64,000 bases of DNA from Bacteroides ihuae (GCF_900104585.1 NZ_FNVX01000004.1:1054001-1118000), one strand, 5' to 3'. Numbered from the stretch's first letter, positions 55,401 to 63,283 are shown. A program made the numbers and translations. Notes: generated from the sequence alone by a model not told the origin.

Positions 55401-56533
55401 ACCATCTGCTCGGCCATCGTTGAGGAGGCACCATTAGTAGCGTCTGAAACTTCTTTTTCTATCTCTTTTTGTTTTTCGGCCATCTGCTCTTGATGGGAGC
55501 TATATTTATTCCATGCGACTATTAGCCCGGTAATAACAACAGTGGCACCAAGCGTAAGAGTGGCCATGAGAGCTTTAGCAGCCACATTGGATATGCCAAG
55601 AGCAACCGCCAAACGAGTATTGGCGGCAGTTAGCATATTATGTGCCTTGGTCATAAATACAAGTTGGAAGGCGGAGTTCTTGTTAAGCGTCGTAGCAACC
55701 TGTTGAAGTCCTATGGTGATTGCCATGACAGATTGAAGTTTAGTCTGTATCTTGGCCAGATCACCATTTTCATCAGAGAATAAGCCCATTACGCCCATTC
55801 CGGCAGACAAAGCACCCGTAAGGCCTGTAACTCCTGAAATAACGCCTTGAAAGTTAGCCATTGGGCTAGTGAGTATTTTCATTTGTTTGTTGGTAACATT
55901 TAATTGCTTTTGCAGCAACAAAGCTTTTTGCCGTAAATCTTCGTAGGCTTGTGACTCACGTCCTCCGGCCATAGCCATTTTAGACATTTCATCTTTTAGA
56001 ACTCGAATCTGTGAAGTGAGACGCCCGGCTGTTGTGGATGTTTTCCCCATTTGAGATTCATACAACGCTAGATTATCCTTAGTTTCTATTAGGACTTTCT
56101 TCGCTGCATTAAGCTCTTGAAGAGCAAACATCTTTGTTTTACCCGGAGCTGCTTTTTCAAATGTGGCCTGCAAGGATTTTATATCGGACTCTACCTGTTT
56201 AATAGATAATCTGGTTTCTGCAATTTTCTCTTTAGCAGTTGTAACGACCTTAATAGAGCCTGTCTTCTTTAGAATGTCTTGCATCTTTTGACCTTCAACT
56301 GCAGTTTGTTTCAGTCCTACACCTAGGTCTGTAACAGTGTCCCTTACTTTCTTTACAGCAGGAGCGGAAGTTCCTACATTAGTAAGTGAATTTTTCATTT
56401 TGTTGCCTTCTGAAACAACAGAATCTGTCATACCCTTTACTATACTCTTGCCCTCTTCGGCATCTGACTTCAACCCCGAATTATCTATTCCGGAAGCGAA
56501 AACCAATGCATTGTTTTGATTCTGTATACCCAT
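52442..56533 (-). CDS. Tail tape measure protein
   Basis: 1363 residues. Long coiled-coil and Lys/Glu/Ala-rich regions alternate with hydrophobic segments (around 330 VITGLIVAW; around 940 EIISLVGNIGSFAM). It sets tail length; if 0.15 nm per residue holds, the tail would be about 200 nm, implying a siphovirus. It lies downstream of the tail chaperone genes as expected, but after an unusually long gap (552 nt). Confidence 0.88.
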   Translation of the reverse strand: MGIQNQNNALVFASGIDNSGLKSDAEEGKSIVKGMTDSVVSEGNKMKNSLTNVGTSAPAVKKVRDTVTDLGVGLKQTAVEGQKMQDILKKTGSIKVVTTAKEKIAETRLSIKQVESDIKSLQATFEKAAPGKTKMFALQELNAAKKVLIETKDNLALYESQMGKTSTTAGRLTSQIRVLKDEMSKMAMAGGRESQAYEDLRQKALLLQKQLNVTNKQMKILTSPMANFQGVISGVTGLTGALSAGMGVMGLFSDENGDLAKIQTKLQSVMAITIGLQQVATTLNKNSAFQLVFMTKAHNMLTAANTRLAVALGISNVAAKALMATLTLGATVVITGLIVAWNKYSSHQEQMAEKQKEIEKEVSDATNGASSTMAEQMVTLYKLIGRWDSLGGNLKKQKKFITENKDEFHKLGISVNTVTEAENVLDHRTEAVVNAMMKRARAAIYAKMAMDEYEKMARGELQAQLIMDTAPTEDDYKKTRTFKAGSSDAGASDTTETYIDKSDTKNAEANRKKRADKVRIGAQVHLIWGNKVIDSAAKLEKTINADLEKAKITPFNGDDSYKKDADVAKKAAEKANKEKVEAAERISQIKENDQKIKEIYAQGELDAQQSRINAMEDGYTKQQAQIDLDHKKRITDTDKKAQELIKIAQENEEKLWLNKHPDHEAKGEVFTPTIKTVAQLPKEQQEIISTDKSNADRDKIKSEKDLLKSLKDQYQSYTDERLAIEKKYNDDIEALKKEREKAQAQGDTAQVDVIDRSIGKADTDKGKSLASVDFKQLKESPDYVRAFENLKQSSTETLNSLLSQFENAKQVAAETLDPEQLREYTKTISDIMDELENRNPFEMLAQRKSELAEAEKALAEAQKNMDDVKGGKKVVASTSYNQKTGKIDKTYLTEEKALSKLNKAKDEVIQKDAKVTKAEKKVTEQISDLSTSLTDVGSAIGGTAGEIISLVGNIGSFAMSAMDGIKTVSNTTAQSVSTIEKASVILAIISTAIQLATKVAELISGKSKEQADTEKLQGVTEKISQIQDTINSLIEKRIDLINAATNAEKGYLASLTQTSIDVQKRYYEQQFESLLGNDFLAKKGKNNNLSLSELGISSIEELKEFMSSNDLLDYLNNGFGIRNLDDWQELIDAWDDLADKEEEVSNALSESLTGLSFDDAKDALDDFLLSADTTEQTIADNFEDYMKTAILNIVKTTYMTDALKGWYDNFTKDMSDGVLSDDEVKKLREEYSTIYDTAQSQINGLLDTVGIDNSSSEDGVSGKLQDALTEGTASEVLGAINMGTLDIRAIKELLPSHFANYATTMNNVSSILDETRQINANTLRTANNTDGLRDSISNVNDSLKEMKGDLEDISKNTKDTSGR

Positions 56534-56594
56534 AGTTATATCATTTATAGTAAAATATAAATCGGGTGGAGTTTTATTTTTATTATAGAATGCA

Positions 56595-56602
56595 TACCTT
56601 TG
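56595..56602 (+). promoter_or_regulatory. -7 box of an antisense transcript within the tail operon
   Basis: TACCTTTG matches TAnnTTTG on the plus strand and lies 12 nt before a long inverted repeat. Confidence 0.55.
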
Positions 56603-56613
56603 CAGTATTCCAA

Positions 56614-56742
56614 GACCAAGGGAAACAATACATATTTACTTTTGAGAGGAGTTGTTACGCTCATGTTGTACATACAATATAGGCTATCAAGTCCCTTTAC
56701 TGCATAACCTCTCAAAGTTAAGTATGTTATGTTTCCTTGGTC
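56614..56742 (+). ncRNA. Long imperfect hairpin (structured leader or small RNA)
   Basis: The arm 56614-56649 (GACCAAGGGAAAC... ending GAGAGG) pairs with 56708-56742 over about 35 positions, with one bulge and only a few mismatches, one of them a G-T wobble. The 58-nt terminal part can form a further small hairpin (TTGTA/TACAA). With the promoter just upstream, the plus-strand RNA would begin near this stem. Confidence 0.6.
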
Positions 56743-56795
56743 GGAATAGGGAGGAGATAGCCTTTCTTTTATCTATTCATTAATTCATTAGTACA

Positions 56796-56975
56796 ATGGC
56801 CAGGGAAGATGAAAATGCAGGCGTTGCTTGTGACAAAACAAAAAGTGATTTTGAGAAAGGCCGGGAGATCGGCCGCATTGAAGGAATGATTGCTTATCAA
56901 AAGCATCTCATTGAAAACATGCAGAAAGAGAATGAAGGGCTTACCAGAAAGCTTGAAATTCTTAAATGCAAATAA
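56796..56975 (+). CDS. Small coiled-coil protein on the plus strand
   Basis: 59 residues (MAREDENAGVACDKTK ... LEILKCK). It is charged and helical, with heptad-like NMQKENEGLTRKLE. It follows the hairpin by 53 nt and runs opposite to the tail genes. A stem CCCTGC/GCAGGG (56983-57008) downstream may end the transcript. Unknown function. Confidence 0.5.
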   Translation: MAREDENAGVACDKTKSDFEKGREIGRIEGMIAYQKHLIENMQKENEGLTRKLEILKCK

Positions 56976-56982
56976 TAATAAA

Positions 56983-57008
56983 CCCTGCGATTCTCACGAA
57001 GGGCAGGG
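56983..57008 (+). terminator. Possible terminator after the small plus-strand ORF
   Basis: CCCTGC (56983-56988) pairs with GCAGGG (57003-57008), with an inner TTC/GAA. No T-run follows, so termination is uncertain. Confidence 0.35.
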
Positions 57009-57085
57009 CATACTAATCTAAAATCAAATATTACGTAAACAACCTATCAAATTCACTAGTAATATATAATCCAATTTCACTTTTT

Positions 57086-57445
57086 CTATTCATCGGACTT
57101 AATCGCTCCTCCAACATCATAATATTTCTTGTATCTGATCGTTTTGCCGGGATCATCAAAGGATGGCAATTCAACCCATTCATAGTCTCCATTATCATCA
57201 CTCCCGCTATTCATTGATCGTTCTTTCTCGCGTTGTATGTAGATGTATTCCTGTAACATAGCCTCTATAAGGGCATAGCTGCTTTCCAGCGTCTCATTAT
57301 ATGTCAGCCCTAAAGCTTCATGCGCATTGACTAAGAATCTTGCTTGGCTGAGTCCTGCCAACTCATTAAATTCTTTTGAGCGGCTATTATCTCCGCTTCC
57401 GTCCTTAACGGGCTCACGTTCGCTAGCGTCGTGATAGAGTTGCAA
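57086..57445 (-). CDS. Tail assembly chaperone, -1 frame extension (T part)
   Basis: 119 codons, open from a TTG at 57445 but with no good start of its own. It begins in the -1 frame of the upstream chaperone gene exactly at the slippery site (57445-57451), so it is expected to be read only as a fusion of about 257 residues (138 upstream plus 119 here), like lambda gpGT. It is acidic and polar (ASEREPVKDGSGDNSRSKE; YDVGGAIKSDE at the end). It helps assemble the tape measure into the tail. Confidence 0.8.
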   Translation of the reverse strand: MQLYHDASEREPVKDGSGDNSRSKEFNELAGLSQARFLVNAHEALGLTYNETLESSYALIEAMLQEYIYIQREKERSMNSGSDDNGDYEWVELPSFDDPGKTIRYKKYYDVGGAIKSDE

Positions 57446-57858
57446 AAAGGGAAGTATCCTATCCTGTAGATAATTGCATTAAGCAGGATGCGTATATCCT
57501 CCCAAGTGCTGTTATCAATAAGAACGTCCCTGAACCATGCGGGCGGTTCACTCTTCTTGTTGTGAATACCAAGACAAACGATGTCAATAAGAAGCTCTCC
57601 ATATTTGTCCATTATCTCTGGAAGATTTTCGTTTATCACGCCCTGCTTTTCAATCATCCTCCCCAGATCTTCTTCGTCAATTTGCAAAAGAAGAGGTCTT
57701 ATCCTGAACCATGTCCGGCAAGTAATAGGATTAATAATGATGCAATCACCGGGATCTTCTCCATCCGGTATTGATTCTCTATTATTGAAATCGAAATCAA
57801 TCTTAATCGCCTGTTCGGTGATTGTCTCTGATTCTATTTGTGCTAAGTATCTAATCAT
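57331..57858 (-). CDS. Tail assembly chaperone (G-like)
   Basis: 175 residues, helical, with EDLGRMIEKQGVINENLPE. It lies between the major tail protein and the tape measure, the position of lambda gpG. Its last ~38 codons overlap the -1 reading frame and it contains the CCCTTTT slip site at codons 137-138. Most ribosomes would make this short product; a minority make the fusion. Confidence 0.8.
   Translation of the reverse strand: MIRYLAQIESETITEQAIKIDFDFNNRESIPDGEDPGDCIIINPITCRTWFRIRPLLLQIDEEDLGRMIEKQGVINENLPEIMDKYGELLIDIVCLGIHNKKSEPPAWFRDVLIDNSTWEDIRILLNAIIYRIGYFPFCNSITTLANVSPLRTEAEIIAAQKNLMSWQDSAKQDS
57445..57451 (-). promoter_or_regulatory. -1 programmed frameshift slippery heptamer
   Basis: On the minus strand this reads C CCT TTT in the chaperone frame (X XXY YYZ). 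Ten nt further a 5-bp stem (TCACG/CGTGA, 11-nt loop) may stimulate slippage. Slipping one base back joins the frame of the 119-codon extension. Confidence 0.8.
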
Positions 57859-57928
57859 AATATTCTTTTAATAAAAAGGCCGGATAAAACAACCCGGCCC
57901 TTAAACCTAACCTAATTAATACAACGAT

Positions 57929-58459
57929 CTACAACACCTCACGAGTGAATGCCGCCTTTTTTACTCCGTCCGCCGTGATAGCTGCCTGCTTATATACACG
58001 GATCAAAAGCAACTCCGGCTGTTCAGCTCCGGGAGCTTGAGACAACTTAGCGGCAATCTTGCCGTTAACGATAGTGTACTGTACTTTCTTCCCGTTGCGA
58101 ACCTGCGTATCCATCTGAAAAGACTTGTTTATATCAGCCAGTTCAGTAGGCTCAGACCATTTATCCGCCGTTCCGTCAAGTGTTCCTCCCATCATGGCCA
58201 AAAGAATATCATTCGATGGCGTTGGAATGGAAAACTCGATGTAATCCGTTGAATCCTTAGTCAAGACAACATAGAACGGATCTATTGATCCCTCTGTCTC
58301 AATCTTCACTTCCTTAGGATCTTGGAAATTAAACGCCACTGAACTTTTAGTAGGAAGTGGAAGTGGGGTAAATTCTGTAGCCGGAACACCGTCCCCAACG
58401 GTTCCATAAGCAATCCTAGAAACGCCCATTGCGATGGGCCTTGCATTTGTTACTGCCAT
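57929..58459 (-). CDS. Major tail protein
   Basis: 176 residues, beta-rich, starting MAVTNARPIAMGVSRIAYG. It lies upstream of the tail chaperones, the standard place for the tube subunit. It contains VAFNFQDPKEVKIETEGS and ends in a charged helix-like segment. No signal peptide. Polymerises as hexamer rings around the tape measure. Confidence 0.78.
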   Translation of the reverse strand: MAVTNARPIAMGVSRIAYGTVGDGVPATEFTPLPLPTKSSVAFNFQDPKEVKIETEGSIDPFYVVLTKDSTDYIEFSIPTPSNDILLAMMGGTLDGTADKWSEPTELADINKSFQMDTQVRNGKKVQYTIVNGKIAAKLSQAPGAEQPELLLIRVYKQAAITADGVKKAAFTREVL

Positions 58460-58467
58460 AATCTTAA

Positions 58468-58866
58468 TTATTTATCTGTTTCAAAATCTAATCTAATATT
58501 CATACAATCAAATCCATCTTTAGCCGATTCAATACGCCCTTCCCAAGCGATATGAGCATGGCGGTATTGTCCGTCGGTAGTGGATATGTTTTTGAGAGAA
58601 GCACGAATAGCACGTACTGCCGCTTTCATGGCAGTACGGTTTACCATGCCGTTAGGGTTCAGCTTCACGAAGACATTCACATTGACAGGCAATACGGCAA
58701 TGAAATCTATTTCCTCGTCATCATTACTGTTTATGTTCAGATGATTGATCACAATATGATTATTCACCTCGCCTGTAATGGAATTATCCTTGTAGATAGT
58801 CATTCCTGTATTGGCCCCATCGACAGCCTCATACACATAGTCTACTATGTCAAATTCATCAGCCAT
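58468..58866 (-). CDS. Tail completion/terminator-like protein
   Basis: 132 residues (MADEFDIVDYVYEAVDGAN). An alpha/beta pattern with HIVINHLNINSNDDEEIDFIAVLPVNV suggests a tail-terminator fold. The start overlaps the stop of the upstream gene by one base (TAATG), and the major tail protein gene follows after 8 nt. Assignment by order. Confidence 0.6.
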   Translation of the reverse strand: MADEFDIVDYVYEAVDGANTGMTIYKDNSITGEVNNHIVINHLNINSNDDEEIDFIAVLPVNVNVFVKLNPNGMVNRTAMKAAVRAIRASLKNISTTDGQYRHAHIAWEGRIESAKDGFDCMNIRLDFETDK

Positions 58867-59366
58867 TATGAAGCTTTTTTAATGGTTTCCTGTATTGCCT
58901 TACGCATGTGTGCTTCCGCTTGACTGCAAGCTCCTGTTACAACATCATAACCTTTAGCCTCAACGGCAGCCGCATATTGCATTCCGGCCACTCCAATCAG
59001 TATCATTCCCTGAGAATATGTTAATGCAATATTTTCAACCAATTGCCTAGCCGTCGATACTCCTTTAGCCTTTTCAGTGCCCTTATCAGATTCTTTAAAA
59101 TCCTCTAAGAGCATTTCTCCATCATGAACGATTATATATCCGATTGAAGAACGAAGATTTCCGGTTTGATCTTCGTAAGTGTGCAGCTCACGTGCATACT
59201 TGACAAACTTCTCACCGGTAGCCTTAAGGAGAAGGATAATACTTTCTTCCGCTTTCTCTTGGAAGATTCCAAACCATTGGTCGAGATCATCATTGGAAAA
59301 CATGGGCGTTAAACCGCTACTATTACTCATACGTATATTACTGAATGTGATTGATACTGTTCCCAA
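58866..59366 (-). CDS. Head-tail joining protein, HK97 gp10-like
   Basis: 166 residues. The conserved-type stretch EKFVKYARELHTYEDQTGNLRSSIGY (about 48-75) is typical of HK97 gp10/neck proteins, and the C-terminus MQYAAAVEAKGYDVV fits the same family. Its start overlaps the preceding gene by 40 nt. Confidence 0.72.
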   Translation of the reverse strand: MGTVSITFSNIRMSNSSGLTPMFSNDDLDQWFGIFQEKAEESIILLLKATGEKFVKYARELHTYEDQTGNLRSSIGYIIVHDGEMLLEDFKESDKGTEKAKGVSTARQLVENIALTYSQGMILIGVAGMQYAAAVEAKGYDVVTGACSQAEAHMRKAIQETIKKAS

Positions 59367-59635
59367 GAAATTATGTCAACGTCTACGCCTATATCAGCAA
59401 CAACCAAATGACTCGCTGTCTTATCGGCCTTTGAATGCGTGTAAAATTCACCATGAACCTCTTTTTCATTGCCTAGAGAGTTATTTTTGATAACTACACG
59501 AGCGTTATTTACAGGATCATAGTGTCCTTTGATTTCGATTTCAGTAGGCTGTCCACTATCCACCCATTCACCATTGACCATACCACCGGAACCCGGAATA
59601 GTTACTATTGCCGTATGTGCGTTGCGCTTTACCAT
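59327..59635 (-). CDS. Head-tail adaptor/stopper-like protein
   Basis: 102 residues (MVKRNAHTAIVTIPGSGGMVNGE), beta-rich, with WVDSGQPTEIEIKGHYDP, as in head-closure (gp16-type) proteins. Overlaps both neighbours. Assignment from order and size. Confidence 0.6.
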   Translation of the reverse strand: MVKRNAHTAIVTIPGSGGMVNGEWVDSGQPTEIEIKGHYDPVNNARVVIKNNSLGNEKEVHGEFYTHSKADKTASHLVVADIGVDVDIISWEQYQSHSVIYV

Positions 59636-59961
59636 GATCTTGATGCTTTACCTCTGGGTACTTTAATATTCTTTCCGAGCTTAGCCGCTTTTTCAGGTTC
59701 TCCATTCTCGACATAGAGTTCCTTTGCTTTCTGAGTATACCATGAACGAGGATAAGTCATTGATAGCTTATTTTCGCTAAAGTCAGGAAGCCCGCCAATC
59801 ATCGAATATACATCAGCAGCAGCAAGACGAACAACAGATTTATTGGAAGCGATATAATTGGCCGCCCCATCTAAGGAGCGGTCAACTAATACAGTGTCCA
59901 AGAATTCCTCTGCGTCAGCTACGCCTGGAAAGCCAAGTACAGTATCCCGGATTGTTTTCAT
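59629..59961 (-). CDS. Head-tail connector-like protein
   Basis: 110 residues, helical N-terminus (MKTIRDTVLGFPGVADAEEFLDTVL) and basic C-terminus ending VPRGKASRSW. Between capsid and adaptor genes, so probably the gp6-type connector. Family not certain. Confidence 0.55.
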   Translation of the reverse strand: MKTIRDTVLGFPGVADAEEFLDTVLVDRSLDGAANYIASNKSVVRLAAADVYSMIGGLPDFSENKLSMTYPRSWYTQKAKELYVENGEPEKAAKLGKNIKVPRGKASRSW

Positions 59962-61130
59962 TACTCTTCTACCTTGTTAGATTCAGGCTCAACATCTTCA
60001 CCAAGGAATGAAGCGGGCACATTGTCGGTACCTTCTGTATCTTCATTTGTTGCCCATGCTGTACCGTCAGCTTTCATGATATACATTGCATCAGGATCAT
60101 TCACTACCGGGAAAGCGTTTGCTTCCGCCTTCGTCCATTCTTTGAATGGCTCTTCCGTAGAAAACTTGGATACTAGGACGAAGTCTTTCTTCACCATGAT
60201 AGACTTTTTCTTGATAGACTCGGAAGCTTCTGCCGCAATCGGTCCGTGTTGGATATCACCTACATTCAGATCTTCCAAGAAACAGACGCGTTTGCGTTCC
60301 CATGGGTTGATCGTTTTACGCTTGTGGCTCTTATCTTCAATACGTACCGCAGGAGATACAGTCAAGATTTGTACCGGAATTTCCTGTTCAGACAAATACT
60401 CGTTAATAACTTTCTTTGTGATAATGATCTTTGAAGTCTGGTTTACCCAAGCCTTAATCTTGTCAATCGTAGCCTTTTGTTTTTTCAACAATGCGAAATC
60501 AGCTGTATGCATCACAACATACTTGATTGTAATACCATCGGCAGAAGCTGCTGTGATCACATCATCAATATCCTGCAAACCATCTGCAGTAGATACGGTC
60601 GCCCAATCGGCTGTGGATACTTTCTTGTTTGCAGAAGGCATACCGCATCCAACAAATTCAGCAGTCACGATACCATTGTTATTCTGAGCTGTCAAATGGA
60701 AACCGGCTTTTGACATCAGCTGCATACACCACCATTCGAAACGTCCACGAACGGAATTGTAAACGAAATCTTCATCCTTGAAGGCCAGATTCAACACTTC
60801 CATTTGCTGAGCATCGCCCTGCGCATCACGTTGCAACTGCATGTATTCGTTGTAGTCGCTTTCATTCATACCACGCTTTACAGAAGTCTTTGGGATATCG
60901 CCCGAAAGCTTGCTTACTACTTCACGCGTCTTCTGAGGAGCGGAAGAATCAAAGCTCACGATATCGGCGATGACCGGAGCGCCTTTTTCTCCTACGAGGG
61001 TTTCCCATTTAAGAGATGATTTCTGTTTCACCCCGAAGAAGTTCGGGAAATACATTGGCTTTACATGTCTGGTGTTCAGACGAGCCGACATGTTCTTTTG
61101 GTTAACTTGTTTAATTAATGATCTTTCCAT
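59961..61130 (-). CDS. Major capsid protein (gpE family)
   Basis: 389 residues. It starts MERSLIKQVNQKNMSARLN and shows features of the lambda gpE/capsid-E group: MYFPNFFGVKQKSSLKWETLVGE near the N-terminus and VYNSVRGRFEWWCMQLM, then VMHTADFALLKKQKAT. The C-terminal 40 residues are acidic. It forms the head shell. The scaffold and head-fibre genes lie directly upstream. Confidence 0.85.
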   Translation of the reverse strand: MERSLIKQVNQKNMSARLNTRHVKPMYFPNFFGVKQKSSLKWETLVGEKGAPVIADIVSFDSSAPQKTREVVSKLSGDIPKTSVKRGMNESDYNEYMQLQRDAQGDAQQMEVLNLAFKDEDFVYNSVRGRFEWWCMQLMSKAGFHLTAQNNNGIVTAEFVGCGMPSANKKVSTADWATVSTADGLQDIDDVITAASADGITIKYVVMHTADFALLKKQKATIDKIKAWVNQTSKIIITKKVINEYLSEQEIPVQILTVSPAVRIEDKSHKRKTINPWERKRVCFLEDLNVGDIQHGPIAAEASESIKKKSIMVKKDFVLVSKFSTEEPFKEWTKAEANAFPVVNDPDAMYIMKADGTAWATNEDTEGTDNVPASFLGEDVEPESNKVEE

Positions 61131-61148
61131 CTATTGAATATTTACAGA

Positions 61149-61772
61149 TTATACAATACGAATTCCCTGTGCTGTCAGGCGAGCTTTCAAGGCTGTGTCA
61201 ATCGGGAATGGCATGACAGAACCGTTTACGGTACCTCTTACCAGCAATCCCGATGATTGATTGGCAATGGTTAAGTTGACCTTGTTCATCGTGATTGGCA
61301 GCTCGGAAGAAGTACTTCCATGCAGAGGAACAGCAGCACCGGCAGCCGCTTTTTCTTTTGCCTGCACAAGCACTGCACCAATAGCGGCAGCACCGATAGT
61401 TCCCGCTAGTGTAATAGTATCAAAAGCATTGTCTGTTTTATCAATTGCTGAGATAACATTAGCCGCTTTCGTGTAATCGCCACCAATGGTAACTGCGTCG
61501 CCTACGGCAAACAAATGGTTCTTTTTTACTTGATAAGCGACAGCATCTGCAGCAGCCACGGCCTGTACACTCGCAGTTTTAAGCACATGATAAACACCTG
61601 TAGTCTCATCTCTTACAACGATGACCAGCGGGGGCAGTTCGTCCAACGGTCTACCACTAAAGATAGCAGTCACAAGATCAGCTCTGGCAATTGTTCCGCC
61701 GCCGATCACATCCTCGATGATTTTCTCAATTCCGGGATGGTACTGGAATTCTCTTTCTCTTTTTAAATACAT
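61149..61772 (-). CDS. Head fibre/decoration protein
   Basis: 207 residues. YLKREREFQYHPGIEKIIED is followed by an Ala/Val/Thr-rich beta domain (VAYQVKKNHLFAVGDAVTIGG) and a C-terminal LLVRGTVNGSVMPFPIDT that resembles phage head fibre proteins. It lies between scaffold and capsid genes; capsid decoration is the likely role. Confidence 0.65.
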   Translation of the reverse strand: MYLKREREFQYHPGIEKIIEDVIGGGTIARADLVTAIFSGRPLDELPPLVIVVRDETTGVYHVLKTASVQAVAAADAVAYQVKKNHLFAVGDAVTIGGDYTKAANVISAIDKTDNAFDTITLAGTIGAAAIGAVLVQAKEKAAAGAAVPLHGSTSSELPITMNKVNLTIANQSSGLLVRGTVNGSVMPFPIDTALKARLTAQGIRIV

Positions 61773-61795
61773 AGAATAAAATATTTAGGAGTTAA

Positions 61796-62473
61796 TTATT
61801 TAAGTCCCAAGTCTACCGTTCCCGGATTATTGGGTGTTACATCACTATCCATCAGTTTTGCCCAGTCGGCTTCTGATCTGTCCTTAGGTTGGAAGCTGCC
61901 AACATGATATTCACCATTGGCTACCTTTTCATCAATGGCCGTTTGCTGGATCTTAATATATTCATCGCCTAGTGCTTTCACTTGATCTTCGAGAGAGATC
62001 TCAGAATCAAGATTTACACGATCCAACCATGATTCAGGAAGTTTTGCGTCAGAGACAAGAGACTTAGCTTTTGTTGCTTTCTCTGTCGTTGCAATAGTCT
62101 TTTGATTGCCCTCAATAAGCTTCTTCATATCATCGAGCTGCTTATTCTGATTCTCGATCAATTGTCTGATTGCCGGGTCCAACCCTTTAAACTTATCTTC
62201 AGGAGCGTCCCCTTCTTCGATAGGTTTGCCATCTTTGAGATTGTGAGCCTTTTCATACTCAGCAATAGCAGCTTCCCTTGCGGCTTTTTCAGCATCGGCC
62301 TTTGTCTTTTCAGCAGTCTCAATATCAGAAAGCAGATTATCTTTGAACATGGAGACATACGTTCCGATACCATCTTCCTTTTCGATTTTAAAGATCTTCT
62401 GAATTTTCTCAGCATACTTTTCGTTTATGCCTTTAGCTCGGCATTCAGCTTGTATTAATTCCAGGATTGTCAT
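61796..62473 (-). CDS. Capsid scaffolding protein
   Basis: 225 residues, strongly helical and charged with long coiled coils (ETAEKTKADAEKAAREAAIAE; NQNKQLDDMKKLIEGNQ), the usual form of a scaffold. Its first 60 residues include a short conserved-looking IEKIFKIEKEDGIG-type segment. It would direct capsid assembly and leave the mature head. First gene of this late stretch after a terminator. Confidence 0.75.
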   Translation of the reverse strand: MTILELIQAECRAKGINEKYAEKIQKIFKIEKEDGIGTYVSMFKDNLLSDIETAEKTKADAEKAAREAAIAEYEKAHNLKDGKPIEEGDAPEDKFKGLDPAIRQLIENQNKQLDDMKKLIEGNQKTIATTEKATKAKSLVSDAKLPESWLDRVNLDSEISLEDQVKALGDEYIKIQQTAIDEKVANGEYHVGSFQPKDRSEADWAKLMDSDVTPNNPGTVDLGLK

Positions 62474-62541
62474 AACAATGTTTTTTGATTGATACTTTTT
62501 CCTTTAAAATATAAAGACAGGGAAACTTTTTCGCACAAAAA

Positions 62542-62565
62542 AAAGCGGCCTTAAAAGGTCGCTTT
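62542..62565 (-). terminator. Terminator downstream of the four-TM gene
   Basis: AGCGGCC (62544-62550) pairs with GGTCGCT (62557-62563) with one mismatch, followed on the minus strand by T residues. It separates the cargo gene from the scaffold gene, which must therefore be reached by read-through or another promoter. Confidence 0.75.
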
Positions 62566-62592
62566 CCTAAATTATGAGTGTATTACAATAAA

Positions 62593-63258
62593 TTATCTAT
62601 TTTCTTCTATAGAGGAACTTTTTAACCAATTGGGGGATAATGCATCTTTAAGAAAGACCAAAAATAGTATGATAAGTACAATTAATGCACATATCCAATG
62701 AGAACAATAGTCAGAACTTATAATAATCAAAACGGAATGTACGATGGTCAATATAATCCATATAATAAAAGAAATCTGTCCTATTGCAATATTAATTTTT
62801 GATGGAGAGTAGCGCCCACCTTTGCCAGAGATTAAGGAATTATTAATTTCAGGCCTTTTCTCTTTCTCTTCATCTATATAGCCAAAAGAATACATTTTTT
62901 CAGGCAATTTATCTCGGAAACCTTTATCTTCCTCCATTATCTCAATAGCCCTTTCATACCTTTCATACCAAGCCTTAGATCCCTTAGACATCATAATCCA
63001 TAAAACCGAAAAGATCATGCCTAAAATAGAGAGGCCTACGCCACAAAGATTTAAAAATTCATATTTGTCGGGACAGGTATTTCTAATATCTAAACAGTTC
63101 GCTATTTCTCTCAATAAGGCTCCATATCCAGTATAAATCAATAGAAGAAATGCAGCAAGAAAAACAGATCTTTGCCATAAATTAGTTAGTTCAAAATCTC
63201 TGCAATGCCAATAATTTTTATAGATGTCTTTGGGGGTTAATTTATCTTTCTTTCTCAT
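62593..63258 (-). CDS. Four-TM membrane protein, cargo between head genes
   Basis: 221 residues with TM helices near 28-46, 70-90, 158-180 and 186-206. The cytosolic loop between TM2 and TM3 is charged (KAWYERYERAIEIMEEDKG). Similar membrane proteins are widespread in Bacteroidetes and I recall the name RipA-like, but I am not sure. It has its own -7 box (63276-63283) and terminator within a structural operon, the signature of a moron, possibly superinfection exclusion. Function unknown. Confidence 0.65.
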   Translation of the reverse strand: MRKKDKLTPKDIYKNYWHCRDFELTNLWQRSVFLAAFLLLIYTGYGALLREIANCLDIRNTCPDKYEFLNLCGVGLSILGMIFSVLWIMMSKGSKAWYERYERAIEIMEEDKGFRDKLPEKMYSFGYIDEEKEKRPEINNSLISGKGGRYSPSKINIAIGQISFIIWIILTIVHSVLIIISSDYCSHWICALIVLIILFLVFLKDALSPNWLKSSSIEENR

Positions 63259-63275
63259 CGTAATTAATTTTTATA

Positions 63276-63283
63276 CAAAAGTA
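63276..63283 (-). promoter_or_regulatory. -7 promoter box for the four-TM gene
   Basis: TACTTTTG on the minus strand, about 18 nt upstream of the ATG at 63258, giving a very short leader. Confidence 0.55.

Noticed and set aside
56614..56742. Invertible DNA promoter (as in Bacteroides capsule loci)
   Set aside because: The repeat arms are imperfect with RNA-type G-T pairing and a bulge, the promoter box lies outside the repeat, and the spacer contains no -7 box. A recombinase gene is not nearby.
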